Source: an uncultured Bacteroidales bacterium (lineage in GTDB: Bacteria; Bacteroidota; Bacteroidia; Bacteroidales; Muribaculaceae). Taken from it: DNA of 64,000 nt. Within the stretch, counting starts at the first letter, position 1. Every line of letters begins with the position of its first letter. Below are positions 1-8,530 of the stretch, one piece after another. The notes beneath the pieces are model-generated. The model saw only the letters and a program-made list of their open reading frames with translations, ran no database searches and was not told the origin of the DNA. The translations under genes were made by a program, and so were the position numbers. The stretch is taken from positions 1-64,000 of the forward strand of contig CACYRK010000009.1 in the NCBI GenBank assembly GCA_902776835.1, read 5' to 3'.

Positions 1-84
1 CAACTAACTGAAATACAGACAACAGCAGAATGCCCTATCTCACAAGAATTGGGTAAGGGGCTTATGCGCTTGTTTTCAAGTTAA
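1..84 (+). CDS. Possible 3' end of an unidentified CDS cut by the window edge
   Basis: An open frame runs from base 1 to a TAA at 82-84 and encodes 27 residues ending in GLMRLFSS. It stops just before the tandem repeats, as a gene end would. Nothing in it identifies a family and the upstream part lies outside the window, so this is only a candidate. A chance open frame of this length is quite possible. Confidence 0.25.
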   Translation, partial: QLTEIQTTAECPISQELGKGLMRLFSS

Positions 85-100
85 ATGAAAGTGCCGTGTG

Positions 101-292
101 GAATGCTCGCTTTGCTCGCGGTTTAATGCTTCGCTGGCGCTCGCTGTTTAATGCTTCGCTGGCGCTCGCTGGGTAACGCTCGCTTTGCTCGCTGGGTAAC
201 GCTCGCTTTGCTCGCGGTTTAATGCTTCGCTGGCGCTCGCTGTTTAATGCTTCGCTGGCGCTCGCTGGGTAACGCTCGCTTTGCTCGCTGGG
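101..292. repeat. Higher-order GC-rich tandem repeat
   Basis: Two related unit types alternate: a 25-base unit beginning GTTTAATGCTTCGCTGGCG and a 23-base unit beginning GGGTAACGCTCGCTTTGC. Read left to right the order is roughly B A A B B A A B, so a block of about 96 bases is itself duplicated. Both units end in GCTCGCT or GCTCGCG and so share ancestry. The array lies beyond the end of the leftward gene that finishes at 382. A frame read through it on the minus strand merely repeats ALNSERQRSI and is not a gene. Confidence 0.9.
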
Positions 293-311
293 GATTTTAG
301 GAAATATAGTT

Positions 312-360
312 GTTCTAGAGGTTCTAGAGGTTCTAGAGATTCTAGAGGTTCTAGGGATTA
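312..360. repeat. TTCTAGAGG short tandem array
   Basis: Five 9-base units of the form GTTCTAGAG stand head to tail, each centred on the palindrome TCTAGA. The same unit family recurs at 11216-11301 and 42918-42978. The array follows the stop codon of the leftward gene at 382 by a short gap. Confidence 0.85.
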
Positions 361-381
361 TGGGGGGGTGGGGGTAGGGGG

Positions 382-1215
382 TTATAGGGTGTAGTAGACG
401 TTGAAGCCGAAGCCGATGCGCTGCTTGCGGGGGCCAAAGCCGGGGATGAACCACGGGCGGGAGTTGGCGTTGGCCTTGTAGTGCAGCACGCTGCGCCACT
501 TCAGTTGCCATCCCAGCGACCACTGCCGCCAGATGTGCACGCGCATGCCGGCCAGCAACTCGGCCCACACGGCATTGCTGCGCTCGCCGGTTATGTCGAA
601 AGCGGTCGTCTCGCCCCAGTAGTTATTGCGGTAACTGATGTCGGTGATGTCGTAGGTGAAGGTGCTCGCGCCCACCCGCGCGCCAAGCAGCGCCTGGTAG
701 GCTGGCTCGCTCTTGAACATGAAGTTGTAGTTGACACCCAGGCGGGCAAAGGGCGAGGGTTTGCCGCGGTAGGTGAAGTTGCGGTCCTCGGGAGTCGACC
801 GCGCCCAGCCCACACCCAGTTCGACCACGGGCTGCAGCCGGTTCCACATGTTGAGCGTGGCGTTGACATCGATGCTGCCGTAGTCCTGCCCCATGGCCAC
901 CAGCACGGCGTCGATGAAATTCAGGCCGAGCGTGATGTCGGTGATGCGCGGGTAGCGTGTGTAGGCGCGCTTTATCGAGTCGCGCTTCGCCTCTTCGAGT
1001 GCTGCCGTCGAGTCGCCAAAGAGGAACTGCTGAATCACCTTCTCGTCGGTGCCTTTTGGTGGCGACAGCGTGGTGTTGGTCGACGGCTTCACCGGCGTGA
1101 TGTAGCGTCCGCCGGGCGATGCCACGCTTGTGGTGTCCTGCGCGCCGGCGCTCAGCGCGGTGAGCAAGGCGGCAAGCAGCAGAGTGGAGATTATGTGGTG
1201 GCGGTTGAGAATCAT
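382..1215 (-). CDS. DUF6048 family outer-membrane-type protein
   Basis: The 277-residue product has a signal peptide (LLLAALLTALSAGAQ) and a C-terminal half of alternating beta strands ending in FGFNVYYTL, as in small outer-membrane beta barrels. In Bacteroidota this type, which I recognise as DUF6048, follows a DUF6452 lipoprotein, as it does here. ATG at 1215 is chosen. A GTG at 1224 would overlap the stop of the preceding gene as GTGA and is a real alternative, since overlapping stop and start suggest translational coupling. Function is unknown; an envelope role is inferred. It is the last gene of a leftward four-gene run. Confidence 0.85.
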   Translation of the reverse strand: MILNRHHIISTLLLAALLTALSAGAQDTTSVASPGGRYITPVKPSTNTTLSPPKGTDEKVIQQFLFGDSTAALEEAKRDSIKRAYTRYPRITDITLGLNFIDAVLVAMGQDYGSIDVNATLNMWNRLQPVVELGVGWARSTPEDRNFTYRGKPSPFARLGVNYNFMFKSEPAYQALLGARVGASTFTYDITDISYRNNYWGETTAFDITGERSNAVWAELLAGMRVHIWRQWSLGWQLKWRSVLHYKANANSRPWFIPGFGPRKQRIGFGFNVYYTL

Positions 1216-1220
1216 GGCGG

Positions 1221-1703
1221 TCACGGGGTGGGGAAATAAATGCGTAATGTCACGCGCGTCACGTTGTCGACCAGTGGCGTTACGAGCACCACCGAGTCGA
1301 GGACGTGGGTCGTGGCATCGACCTTGGTAATCTCAAAGTTATACATCGCGCCGCACTCAGCGCTGCTGAAGTAGGGGATAGCGTGGTAGTGCAGACTCAG
1401 CGTGTCGCTGGGGATGTCGTCGCCGTATTCGAGCACCCACTGCGTGAGTTCGCGAGTGGCGCGCAGCGGCAGGAAGGTCTCGTTCACGGTCATGCTGTCG
1501 ACCATCAGCGAGTCGCCCGGGTTGTCGATGCCGCGCACCGTCAGCCCCGACACGCTCACCTGCGACGTTGTGCCCGAGGCGTAGAAGCGTGCCAGCGGAA
1601 TGGCGCTGCCGTTGTCGTAGCAACTGTCGTCGTTGCACGAGGTGGCGCACAGGGCCACCAGGCAGCACACCAGCCACCAGGGTGTGTGTTTACTTAATCT
1701 CAT
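1221..1703 (-). CDS. DUF6452 family lipoprotein
   Basis: The 160-residue product begins with a lipoprotein signal peptide whose lipobox-like end is ALCATSC, followed by acidic residues that in Bacteroidota can favour surface export. The rest is beta-rich. I recognise it as DUF6452 from its pairing with DUF6048. ATG at 1703 is preferred to a TTG at 1709. Either start lies inside the end of the glycosyltransferase gene, so the genes overlap and are almost certainly cotranscribed. No catalytic motif is visible and its role is unknown. Confidence 0.82.
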   Translation of the reverse strand: MRLSKHTPWWLVCCLVALCATSCNDDSCYDNGSAIPLARFYASGTTSQVSVSGLTVRGIDNPGDSLMVDSMTVNETFLPLRATRELTQWVLEYGDDIPSDTLSLHYHAIPYFSSAECGAMYNFEITKVDATTHVLDSVVLVTPLVDNVTRVTLRIYFPTP

Positions 1704-2643
1704 CGTCAATCTCGTAGTGATTGCGGTCGGCCGAGTGGCGAATCACCAGTTCGCCCAGGAATCCGGTGAGAAACAGTTGTGTGCCCAGAATCATCGCCGT
1801 GAGTGCCAGATAGAAGTAGGGCGAGTCGGTCACCAACCTGTAGTCGTTGCCGGAGTACATGTTGTAGAGTTTTATGCCTCCCACGGCCACCACGGCGATA
1901 AATCCGAGGAAGAACATGAGCGAACCGAGCAGGCCGAAGAAGTGCATCGGCTTGACGCCAAACTTGGCTTGGAACCACAGTGTCATTAGGTCGAGGTATC
2001 CGTTGACGAAGCGGTCGAGTCCAAACTTCGACACGCCGTACTTGCGTGCCTGGTGCTGCACCACTTTCTCGCCAATCTTGCTGAATCCGGCCACCTTGGC
2101 CAGGTAGGGCACATAGCGGTGCATGTCGCCGTACACCTCGATGTGCTTGACCACGTCTTTGCGGTAGGCCTTCAGGCCGCAGTTGAAGTCGTGCAGGTTG
2201 TGTATGCCGCTCACGCGCCGCGCCGTGGCGTTGAACAACTTGGTGGGCAGCGTCTTCGACAGCGGGTCGTAGCGTTTCTTCTTCCAGCCGCTCACCAGGT
2301 CGTAGCCATCCTCGGTAATCATGCGGTAGAGTTCGGGGATTTCGTCGGGGCTGTCCTGTAGGTCGGCGTCCATGGTGATCACAACATCGCCTTGAGCCAT
2401 GGCGAAGCCGGTGTTCAGCGCCGGCGACTTGCCGTAGTTGCGGCGGAAACTCACGCCCTTCACCGCGGGATTCGTCTCGTGGATGCGCTTCACCACCTCC
2501 CACGACTCGTCGTTGCTGCCGTCGTTAATCATCAGTACCTCGTAACTGAAGTTGTTCTCCTTCATCACGCGCTCAATCCACGACGCCAACTCGGGAAGCG
2601 ACTCGGCCTCGTTGTATAGTGGTACAATTACTGAAATATCCAT
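1690..2643 (-). CDS. Family 2 glycosyltransferase, polyprenol-phosphate sugar transferase type
   Basis: The 317-residue protein has a GT-A domain starting at residue 1 (ISVIVPLYNEAESLPEL), the nucleotide and metal motif TMDADLQDSP near residue 92, and two C-terminal membrane spans (about 232-256 and 276-300). This is the layout of DPM1/GtrB/ArnC enzymes, which move a sugar from a nucleotide donor to undecaprenyl phosphate on the inner face of the membrane. The sugar cannot be told from sequence. It has a promoter at 2665-2672 and leads into DUF6452/DUF6048, which suggests an envelope glycan or lipid role. Confidence 0.92.
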   Translation of the reverse strand: MDISVIVPLYNEAESLPELASWIERVMKENNFSYEVLMINDGSNDESWEVVKRIHETNPAVKGVSFRRNYGKSPALNTGFAMAQGDVVITMDADLQDSPDEIPELYRMITEDGYDLVSGWKKKRYDPLSKTLPTKLFNATARRVSGIHNLHDFNCGLKAYRKDVVKHIEVYGDMHRYVPYLAKVAGFSKIGEKVVQHQARKYGVSKFGLDRFVNGYLDLMTLWFQAKFGVKPMHFFGLLGSLMFFLGFIAVVAVGGIKLYNMYSGNDYRLVTDSPYFYLALTAMILGTQLFLTGFLGELVIRHSADRNHYEIDDEIK

Positions 2644-2664
2644 ATCGATTAGTTCTTTTGATTA

Positions 2665-2672
2665 CAAATATA
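2665..2672 (-). promoter_or_regulatory. -7 box TATATTTG, glycosyltransferase operon
   Basis: The plus strand reads CAAATATA, which is TATATTTG on the minus strand and fits TAnnTTTG. It lies 21 bases before the ATG at 2643. Confidence 0.6.
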
Positions 2673-2690
2673 ATATAATGTGTCGCGCCG

Positions 2691-3221
2691 TCACATGCGC
2701 GGGCTGATGCGCCGCTGAGCCAGGAGTGCCGTGAGGGCGCTGGTGATCGACCCAACGAAACTGATCAGCCAAAAACTGTTGGTCACGCTCTCGATGGGCG
2801 TCGGCAGCATGTTTTGCTCGAGCATCATCTCCAGGAGTTTAACCAGTTCGCCGTCTTTGAACTCTGGCATCGTCTTGTAGATGACCAGTGCCTGTGTGGC
2901 TTGGTCGTAGATGTAGTCGGGCCGCACATATTTCAGCGCGAGGTACATCATCAGCGACGAAATCAGCGCACCGCCAATCATCGTCATGATGCCTTGCATC
3001 CACAGAGCCGAGTATTGCGTCATGCCCTGCTCCTGGATGAAAGTGCGTCGCTGCGTGTAGTAGAGCACCACAGGCCCGGCAAAGAGCATCACCATCACTA
3101 CCACCGACAGCAGCGGCATGCGGTCATAAAACATTGCGCACAGCATCATCGCCGTGAGGTACAGACCCATCCACAGCCCATATTCTGCTCCGCGTTGGAA
3201 AACTGACTTTTCTTGTCCCAT
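2691..3221 (-). CDS. DUF4199 domain membrane protein
   Basis: A 176-residue protein with four hydrophobic segments (about 15-30, 36-53, 73-95 and 150-165) matching the DUF4199 family of Bacteroidota, usually found just upstream of a family 2 glycosyltransferase as here. Between spans 3 and 4 is a soluble stretch ending MLEQNMLPTPIES. Its function is unknown. It has its own promoter at 3246-3253, and a 47-base gap with a second promoter separates it from the glycosyltransferase. Confidence 0.9.
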   Translation of the reverse strand: MGQEKSVFQRGAEYGLWMGLYLTAMMLCAMFYDRMPLLSVVVMVMLFAGPVVLYYTQRRTFIQEQGMTQYSALWMQGIMTMIGGALISSLMMYLALKYVRPDYIYDQATQALVIYKTMPEFKDGELVKLLEMMLEQNMLPTPIESVTNSFWLISFVGSITSALTALLAQRRISPRM

Positions 3222-3245
3222 CGGTTCACATTTTATTCAAAAGTA

Positions 3246-3253
3246 CAAAATTA
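3246..3253 (-). promoter_or_regulatory. -7 box TAATTTTG, DUF4199 gene
   Basis: The plus strand reads CAAAATTA. The box lies 24 bases before the ATG at 3221. Confidence 0.65.
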
Positions 3254-3305
3254 CGCAAAATTTCTCAATCGCAAGCAACAACCGCGCCATTTCCCCATTT
3301 TTAAC

Positions 3306-3390
3306 ATTGTGGGAGGGTTGTGGGAGGGTTGTGGGAGGGGTGTAGGAGGGGTGTAGGACGGGTCGGACGGGTGGAACAGGTGGGACGTTA
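3306..3390. repeat. Degenerate G-rich 9-11-base tandem array
   Basis: Units of the form TGTGGGAGGGT repeat and decay into TGTAGGAGGGG, TCGGACGGG and TGGAACAGG. The array sits in the divergent gap between the DUF4199 gene and the sensor kinase. The G strand is on plus, so quadruplex formation is conceivable but untested. Confidence 0.75.
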
Positions 3391-3458
3391 TGGGGGGGTA
3401 TTTTGGGGTGGGGTGGCGGTTATTTGGCACGATGTTTGTTTTTGATGGTGTAAATTTG

Positions 3459-3466
3459 TAATTTTG
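3459..3466 (+). promoter_or_regulatory. -7 box TAATTTTG, hybrid sensor kinase gene
   Basis: A perfect TAnnTTTG box. A TTG-initiated extension of the downstream frame would begin inside it at 3464, which rules that start out. Confidence 0.7.
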
Positions 3467-3538
3467 CTGCGGTTTTTGCGATTGACTATGCGAAACGCTA
3501 AGTTTATTTTTGATTTTTGCTCGAGGACGCTCACTGCT

Positions 3539-6409
3539 ATGCGGAGGCCTTCTCGGGTCTTGCTGTGCCGCATTAAGTGGTTGTCGCTGAGCCTTGTGGC
3601 TGTGGCGGCAGGCATTATGCTGGTGGGCTGCGGTGGCTCGTCGGACGCCGGTCACAGCAGTCACTATGACGAGTTGTCGTCGCAAATATCCGAAATCAAA
3701 AGTTTGGCCGAAATCGACTCGCTCATCGCTGCCAACGGCAAAAACGACGAGGCGCTGATGCTGGCTTTGCACCGCAAGGGCAAACTGCTGCGTGCCGACA
3801 ATCGCTTTGTCGACGCCATCACTGCCCACACACAGGGCCTCGACATCGCCTACCGGCTGTGCGACACGGTGAATATCGTGCGCGCCCTCAATGAGTTAGG
3901 TACCAATTTCCGCCGGCTTGGCGTGCTCGAGGAGGCCGCCTCGTTCCACTATCAGGCGCTGGCCTACTGCGAGCAGTACAGCGACACCAAGAGCGACATT
4001 GCACGCAAAAACCGCGTGGTCTCGCTAAATGGCATCGGCAACATCTACATGACGGTGCAGAACTACACTGCCGCCGACACCATCTTCCGCAAGGCGCTGG
4101 CTGGCGAGCGTGCCTTGCACAGTGAGTTGGGGCAAGCCATCAACCTTGCCAACCTGGGCTCAATCAAGGAAGCCAACGGCGACCTGGACTCGGCCTGGGT
4201 CTACTACCGCGAGTCGCTGAAACTCAACGAGGATGCCGGCAGCGTGCTGGGCATCGCGCTGTGTCACACCCACTTCGGCGAGTTGCTCGACAAGGAGGGC
4301 CGCCATGATGCCGCCCTCGACGAGTACCAGCAGGCTTACGACCTGCTGCAGCAAGGCAACGACACGTGGCATCAACTCGAGGCGAGTTTGGCGCTGGCCC
4401 GTGCCTATAGCGGGCTGGGCGACATGGCGCGTGCCAACCAATACCTGGCTCAGGCCGACACCATGGCGCACGCCATAGCGTCGCTCGAGCATCAGGCGCG
4501 AGTCTACGAATTGAAATTTGACATTGCCAAGCAGCAGGGCAACGACCGTGCCGCCCTCGACTACTTTATGCGCGCCGACGCCCTTGCCGACAGCGTGGCG
4601 CGTGTGGCCACCACCGGCCAGATGATGAATGTGCGCGTGGACTACGAGCGCCAGCGCCGTCAGGCTGAGGTCGATCTGATTACCAAAAACTTAGCCAATG
4701 AGCATCGCCTGAAAAACGTGTTTATCGCCGTGGCGCTGCTGGTTGCGCTGCTGGCCACCGTAGCGCTGGCGTTCATGCTTTACTCGCTGCGTGTGCGTGC
4801 CCGCACAGCGCGCCTGAAGGACAACGTGGAGCGCATGCGCACGGCATTTTACACCAATATCACCCACGAGTTCCGCACGCCGCTTACCGTGATGATGGGC
4901 CTCTCGCGCGAGTTGGCCTTCACACGCGAGGCTCCCGAACTCGACAAGTTGCACCGCGACGCGGCAGTGATTACCCGGCAGGGCGAGAACCTGCTGCAAC
5001 TCATCAATCAGTTGCTCGACATCAGCAAGGTGCGCAGCGCTATCGGCAACCCCGACTGGAGGCACGGCGACGTGGTGATGTACCTGAAAATGATTATCGA
5101 GGGCTACCAACTCATGGCCAGCCAGCAAGGCGTGGAACTGGCATGCGCCTCGGAGCAGGAGGCCATCGAGATGGACTTCGTGCCTTACTACATGCGGCGA
5201 ATTATGAGCAACCTCATCTCCAACGCCATCAAGTTTACGCCCAAAAACGGCAACATCATGGTGTCGCTGGCCCAGAACGACGACAAATTGGTAATCCAGG
5301 TTGCCGACTCGGGAGTGGGCATCGACGCTGAGGACTTGCCGCACATCTTCGACATATTCTACCGCGCCAAGTCGTCGAAGGTGACGCTGGGCACTGGCGT
5401 GGGCCTCGCCCTGGTGCAGCAGGTGGTGACGGCGATGGATGGCACGATCGAGGTCGACAGCCATCGCAACGAGGGCACCGTGTTCACCGTGACGCTCCCG
5501 TTGAAGCACGGCAGTAAGCAATGGCCCGAGGTGGACGCGCAATTTGGCTGGAGCGATGCGGCTTACAGCCCGAACTATAGCGTCGACGTCAGCGAGGAGT
5601 TGGACGGCGAGACCGCGATTTTGCCGCAACTGCTGGTGGTCGACGACAATCTGGATGTGCGTTACTACATCGGTTCGCTGCTCTCGCGGCACTACAGCCT
5701 GCATTTTGCCAGCGACGGTCGCGAGGCTCTGGAGAAAGCGCAAAATCTGGTGCCCGACCTGATTATCACCGACGTTATGATGCCCGTGATGGACGGCTAC
5801 GAACTGTGCCGTGCCGTTCGGCAGTCGCCCGTGCTCAACCATATCCCCGTGGTCATGGTCACCGCGCTCACCACCGAGGCCGACCGCGTGCGCGGCATCG
5901 AGGTCGGTGCCGACGCCTACTTGCTTAAGCCGTTTGACGCCAACGAGTTGCGCCTGTTGGTGCTGAAGTTGCTTGAGCAGCGACGTCTCTTGCGCGACAA
6001 GTATGAAACTGCCGAGCACGACGTGGATTTGGAGACCATGCCTCATGTGCAGACGCTGCCGGCGAGCAAGACCGTCATCGACGCCGAGCGCCAGCGCTTC
6101 CTCGACCGCCTGGAGCGCGCTGTCGGCGAGGCGATGGACCGCCAAAAGGTGGACGTGGAGTGCCTGGCGTCGGAGATGTGCATGAGCACCTCGCAACTGC
6201 GTCGCAAGTTGCAAGCCATCACCGGCCAGACGACCATTGCCTACGTCAACCAGTTGCGCATGACACGCGCCTTGACACTGCTTCGCGAGCAGCCTTCGCT
6301 GCCCGTGGGCGAGGTTGCCGAGCGCTGCGGATACGTCGACATGGCACATTTCTCGCGCATTTTCAAACAAACTTTCGGCTATACACCCAGTCAAGCAAAA
6401 AATCGATAA
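3539..6409 (+). CDS. Hybrid two-component system protein (TPR, kinase, receiver, AraC)
   Basis: The 956-residue protein combines sensor and response regulator, like the Bacteroidota HTCS regulators. In order: a signal sequence ending in lipobox LVGC (Cys about residue 31), tetratricopeptide repeats (about 45-360), one membrane span (about 400-422), HisKA with phosphoacceptor His443 in NITHEFRTPL, HATPase_c with DSGVGIDAEDLPHIFD and GTGVGLALV, a receiver with DD and phosphoacceptor Asp745 in IITDVMMP, and two AraC-type helix-turn-helices ending in GYTPSQ. It presumably senses a periplasmic signal through the TPRs and binds DNA directly. ATG at 3539 is chosen because it places the signal peptide at the N terminus; ATG at 3488 is the alternative. 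The lipobox is unusual for a kinase that also has an internal span. Confidence 0.93.
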   Translation: MRRPSRVLLCRIKWLSLSLVAVAAGIMLVGCGGSSDAGHSSHYDELSSQISEIKSLAEIDSLIAANGKNDEALMLALHRKGKLLRADNRFVDAITAHTQGLDIAYRLCDTVNIVRALNELGTNFRRLGVLEEAASFHYQALAYCEQYSDTKSDIARKNRVVSLNGIGNIYMTVQNYTAADTIFRKALAGERALHSELGQAINLANLGSIKEANGDLDSAWVYYRESLKLNEDAGSVLGIALCHTHFGELLDKEGRHDAALDEYQQAYDLLQQGNDTWHQLEASLALARAYSGLGDMARANQYLAQADTMAHAIASLEHQARVYELKFDIAKQQGNDRAALDYFMRADALADSVARVATTGQMMNVRVDYERQRRQAEVDLITKNLANEHRLKNVFIAVALLVALLATVALAFMLYSLRVRARTARLKDNVERMRTAFYTNITHEFRTPLTVMMGLSRELAFTREAPELDKLHRDAAVITRQGENLLQLINQLLDISKVRSAIGNPDWRHGDVVMYLKMIIEGYQLMASQQGVELACASEQEAIEMDFVPYYMRRIMSNLISNAIKFTPKNGNIMVSLAQNDDKLVIQVADSGVGIDAEDLPHIFDIFYRAKSSKVTLGTGVGLALVQQVVTAMDGTIEVDSHRNEGTVFTVTLPLKHGSKQWPEVDAQFGWSDAAYSPNYSVDVSEELDGETAILPQLLVVDDNLDVRYYIGSLLSRHYSLHFASDGREALEKAQNLVPDLIITDVMMPVMDGYELCRAVRQSPVLNHIPVVMVTALTTEADRVRGIEVGADAYLLKPFDANELRLLVLKLLEQRRLLRDKYETAEHDVDLETMPHVQTLPASKTVIDAERQRFLDRLERAVGEAMDRQKVDVECLASEMCMSTSQLRRKLQAITGQTTIAYVNQLRMTRALTLLREQPSLPVGEVAERCGYVDMAHFSRIFKQTFGYTPSQAKNR

Positions 6410-6524
6410 TGCACCACGCAAACCTCTTGTTGCAAGCACGTTGCGATGCATAAGAGACGTTTTTTGACAAGTCCAAAACATGAAAAATGTAATTTTTTGG
6501 AGAATTTTTGTTGAATTTTGCATA

Positions 6525-6553
6525 TTGTAATCCCAAAAAATAGTGTAATTTTG
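6525..6553 (+). promoter_or_regulatory. -33 TTG and -7 TAATTTTG, TMEM43-like gene
   Basis: TTG at 6525-6527, 18 bases, then TAATTTTG at 6546-6553. It leaves an AT-rich leader of about 65 bases before ATG 6622. Confidence 0.75.
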
Positions 6554-6621
6554 CACTCGGTGAATTATGTGTCACCACCAGTGAGTACAGAAACATATTT
6601 TATTAACCAAATAATTACATT

Positions 6622-8307
6622 ATGGCTTACACAGAAACAACAACCAACAGTTATGGTTCGCGAGTTGGCAACTCGTTCAAGGCAATCGGTACCGGTTTCC
6701 TGATGTTTATCGCAGGAACAATACTGCTGTTCTGGAACGAGGGCCGCACGGTAAAAACCGGCGACGCGATTGCTGAGGCCCAGAAGGCCACAGTAGAAAT
6801 GACCTCGCCCGACAAGATGGACGCTTCGATGGACGGCAAACTCGTTCACGCAACGGCCAAGGCGGTGTCGAACGACCTGCTGAAGGATGACCTCTTCCCC
6901 GTGGCAGGTAACTTCACCAGGCTTACGCGCGACGTGGAATATCGTCAGTACAAGGAGCGCAAGGAAGAGAAGCGCCGCGACAAGGTGGGCGGTGGCGAAG
7001 AAGTGATCACCACTTACTACTACGACCTCGACTGGGTCGACGAGCCCATCAACTCGAGCAGTTTCCACGACCCAACGTATCGTGGCGTGAACGAGGTTCA
7101 AGGCATGCCCAAGTTTGACGACATGGACGTATATGCCGAGAATGTGAGTTTCGGCGCATACAAGTTGCCTGACTTCTTTATCAAGCAAGTGGGTACTGCT
7201 GAGGATGTTAACGTTGCTCAAGGTCCCGATGACCTCACCGCAATGCTCTCGGCAACTCCTGGCGATTCGTCGACAGTTTCTGAACAGGATTATAACGCCT
7301 ACGTCAAAGGCTTGGCCGACATTCCTGAGAATGGTGTTTCGGGCAACACAATCATGTACGGCGACGGTAACCAAGTGGGTAGCGTGCGCGTGACCTTCAA
7401 GGCCGTTAAGCCTGAGAACGAGGTTTCGCTTATCGCCAAGGTTCAGGGCAACACGTTTACCAAGTTTGTTGCCAGCAACGGTTACGACTTCTCGCGCCTG
7501 GAGAACGGCGCAAAGACCAGCGAGGAGATGATTCAGCATGCTAAGGACGAGAACGACATGATTAAGTGGGCGCTTCGCCTGCTTGGCGTGCTGCTGGTGA
7601 TTGGTGGCTTGAAGGGCATCTTCGGCTTCCTGACCACGCTGCTTAAGGTTATCCCCTTCTTGGCAAGCATCATGAACTTCGGCGTTGGCCTGATTTGCAC
7701 CGTAGTGGGTGTTGTATGGTCACTCATCGTGATTGCTATCGCTTGGATCTTCTATCGCCCGCTCTTGGGAATCTCGCTGCTTGTGCTCGCTGCGGCAATC
7801 ATTGCCTTCTTCGTATGGCGCGGCAAGCAGCGTAAGGCCTTGCAGCCTCAAGTGGCACCGGCTCCCGGCGCCAACAATCTGGCTCAGGCCCAGGCACCTG
7901 CTCAGCAAGGCTTCGAGCAGACCATGCAGCAAGGCTATCCCCAGCAGCCACAGCAGGGCTATCCCCAGCAGGGCGGCTATGACCAGGGCGGCTACCAGCA
8001 GCAAGGTTACGACCAGGGCGGCTACCAGCAGCAGGGTTATGACCAGGGCGGCTATCAACAGCAGCAAGGTTACGACCAGGGCGGCTACCAGCAGCAGGGT
8101 TACGACCAGGGCGGCTACCAGCAGGGCGGTTACGACCAGGGCGGCTACCAGCAGCAGGGTTATGACCAGGGCGGCTACCAGCAGCAAGGTTATGACCAGG
8201 GCGGATATCCCCAGCAGCAGGGCGGTTACGACCCCAATGGCTACCAGCAGGGCTACGACCCCAACAATCCTTACAACAACCAGGGTGGCAACTACCCCCA
8301 GCAGTAA
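6622..8307 (+). CDS. TMEM43 (LUMA)-like membrane protein with Q/G/Y repeat tail
   Basis: A 561-residue protein. One span lies near the N terminus (about 22-42, ending LFWNEGR), followed by a large extracytoplasmic domain to about residue 310 and a cluster of spans (about 316-402). This is the architecture of the TMEM43 family, whose bacterial function is unknown. From about residue 425 the chain is cytoplasmic and almost purely Gln, Gly, Tyr, Asp and Pro, with eight copies of YDQGGY followed by QQ or PQ. That composition resembles yeast Sup35 prion-domain repeats. The underlying DNA is a near-identical 30-base minisatellite, so copy number probably varies between strains. The gene is monocistronic, with its own promoter and a terminator at 8349-8376. 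Confidence 0.88.
   Translation: MAYTETTTNSYGSRVGNSFKAIGTGFLMFIAGTILLFWNEGRTVKTGDAIAEAQKATVEMTSPDKMDASMDGKLVHATAKAVSNDLLKDDLFPVAGNFTRLTRDVEYRQYKERKEEKRRDKVGGGEEVITTYYYDLDWVDEPINSSSFHDPTYRGVNEVQGMPKFDDMDVYAENVSFGAYKLPDFFIKQVGTAEDVNVAQGPDDLTAMLSATPGDSSTVSEQDYNAYVKGLADIPENGVSGNTIMYGDGNQVGSVRVTFKAVKPENEVSLIAKVQGNTFTKFVASNGYDFSRLENGAKTSEEMIQHAKDENDMIKWALRLLGVLLVIGGLKGIFGFLTTLLKVIPFLASIMNFGVGLICTVVGVVWSLIVIAIAWIFYRPLLGISLLVLAAAIIAFFVWRGKQRKALQPQVAPAPGANNLAQAQAPAQQGFEQTMQQGYPQQPQQGYPQQGGYDQGGYQQQGYDQGGYQQQGYDQGGYQQQQGYDQGGYQQQGYDQGGYQQGGYDQGGYQQQGYDQGGYQQQGYDQGGYPQQQGGYDPNGYQQGYDPNNPYNNQGGNYPQQ
7977..8216 (+). repeat. 30-base coding minisatellite, eight units
   Basis: The unit TACGACCAGGGCGGCTACCA plus CAGCAGGGT repeats eight times within the TMEM43-like gene. 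Third-position changes (GGC/GGT, TAC/TAT) keep the peptide constant, so selection on protein is likely. Confidence 0.9.
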
Positions 8308-8348
8308 ACCGTAACACCGAGGCCCCTGGCCTCACTACCACATAGCGC

Positions 8349-8376
8349 AAAGCCGCGGCCCATCAGCCGCGGCTTT
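8349..8376 (+). terminator. Terminator after the TMEM43-like gene
   Basis: The stem AAAGCCGCGGC pairs with GCCGCGGCTTT around a short loop, followed by a weak T-rich tail (TTTCGCTTTG). The same GCCGCGGC stem is reused at 11152-11180. Confidence 0.75.
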
Positions 8377-8398
8377 CGCTTTGCCCCCCCCCAGAGGC

Positions 8399-8441
8399 TG
8401 ATAGCATTAATAGCATTTATAGCATTAATAGCATTAATAGG
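8399..8441. repeat. ATAGCATTA short tandem array
   Basis: About five 9-base units (ATAGCATTA, once ATAGCATTT) lie between the convergent genes ending at 8307 and 8531. An inverted repeat, CGCCCCCAG with CTGGGGGCG, follows at 8476-8505. It lacks a T run, so it is not clearly a terminator. Confidence 0.8.
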
Positions 8442-8530
8442 GGCTATGGTTGCTATTGTTGGCTGGGATGCAAGTCGCCCCCAGAGCCGTGGGGCGCTGG
8501 GGGCGAGATGGATGATGATAGATGTGTCGG

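Noticed and set aside
62..568. Minus-strand frame with repeated SERQRSIKPRAKRA peptide
   Set aside because: It is a translation of the tandem DNA repeat and overlaps the DUF6048 gene. There is no promoter.
4691..6556. Minus-strand open frame of 621 codons opposite the sensor kinase
   Set aside because: The plus strand has a complete multi-domain protein. The antisense product has no domain pattern and spans promoter sequence.
7799..8350. Minus-strand frame with Pro/Gly/Arg repeats opposite the Q/G/Y tail
   Set aside because: It mirrors the minisatellite in another frame. The plus-strand product has promoter, membrane domain and terminator.
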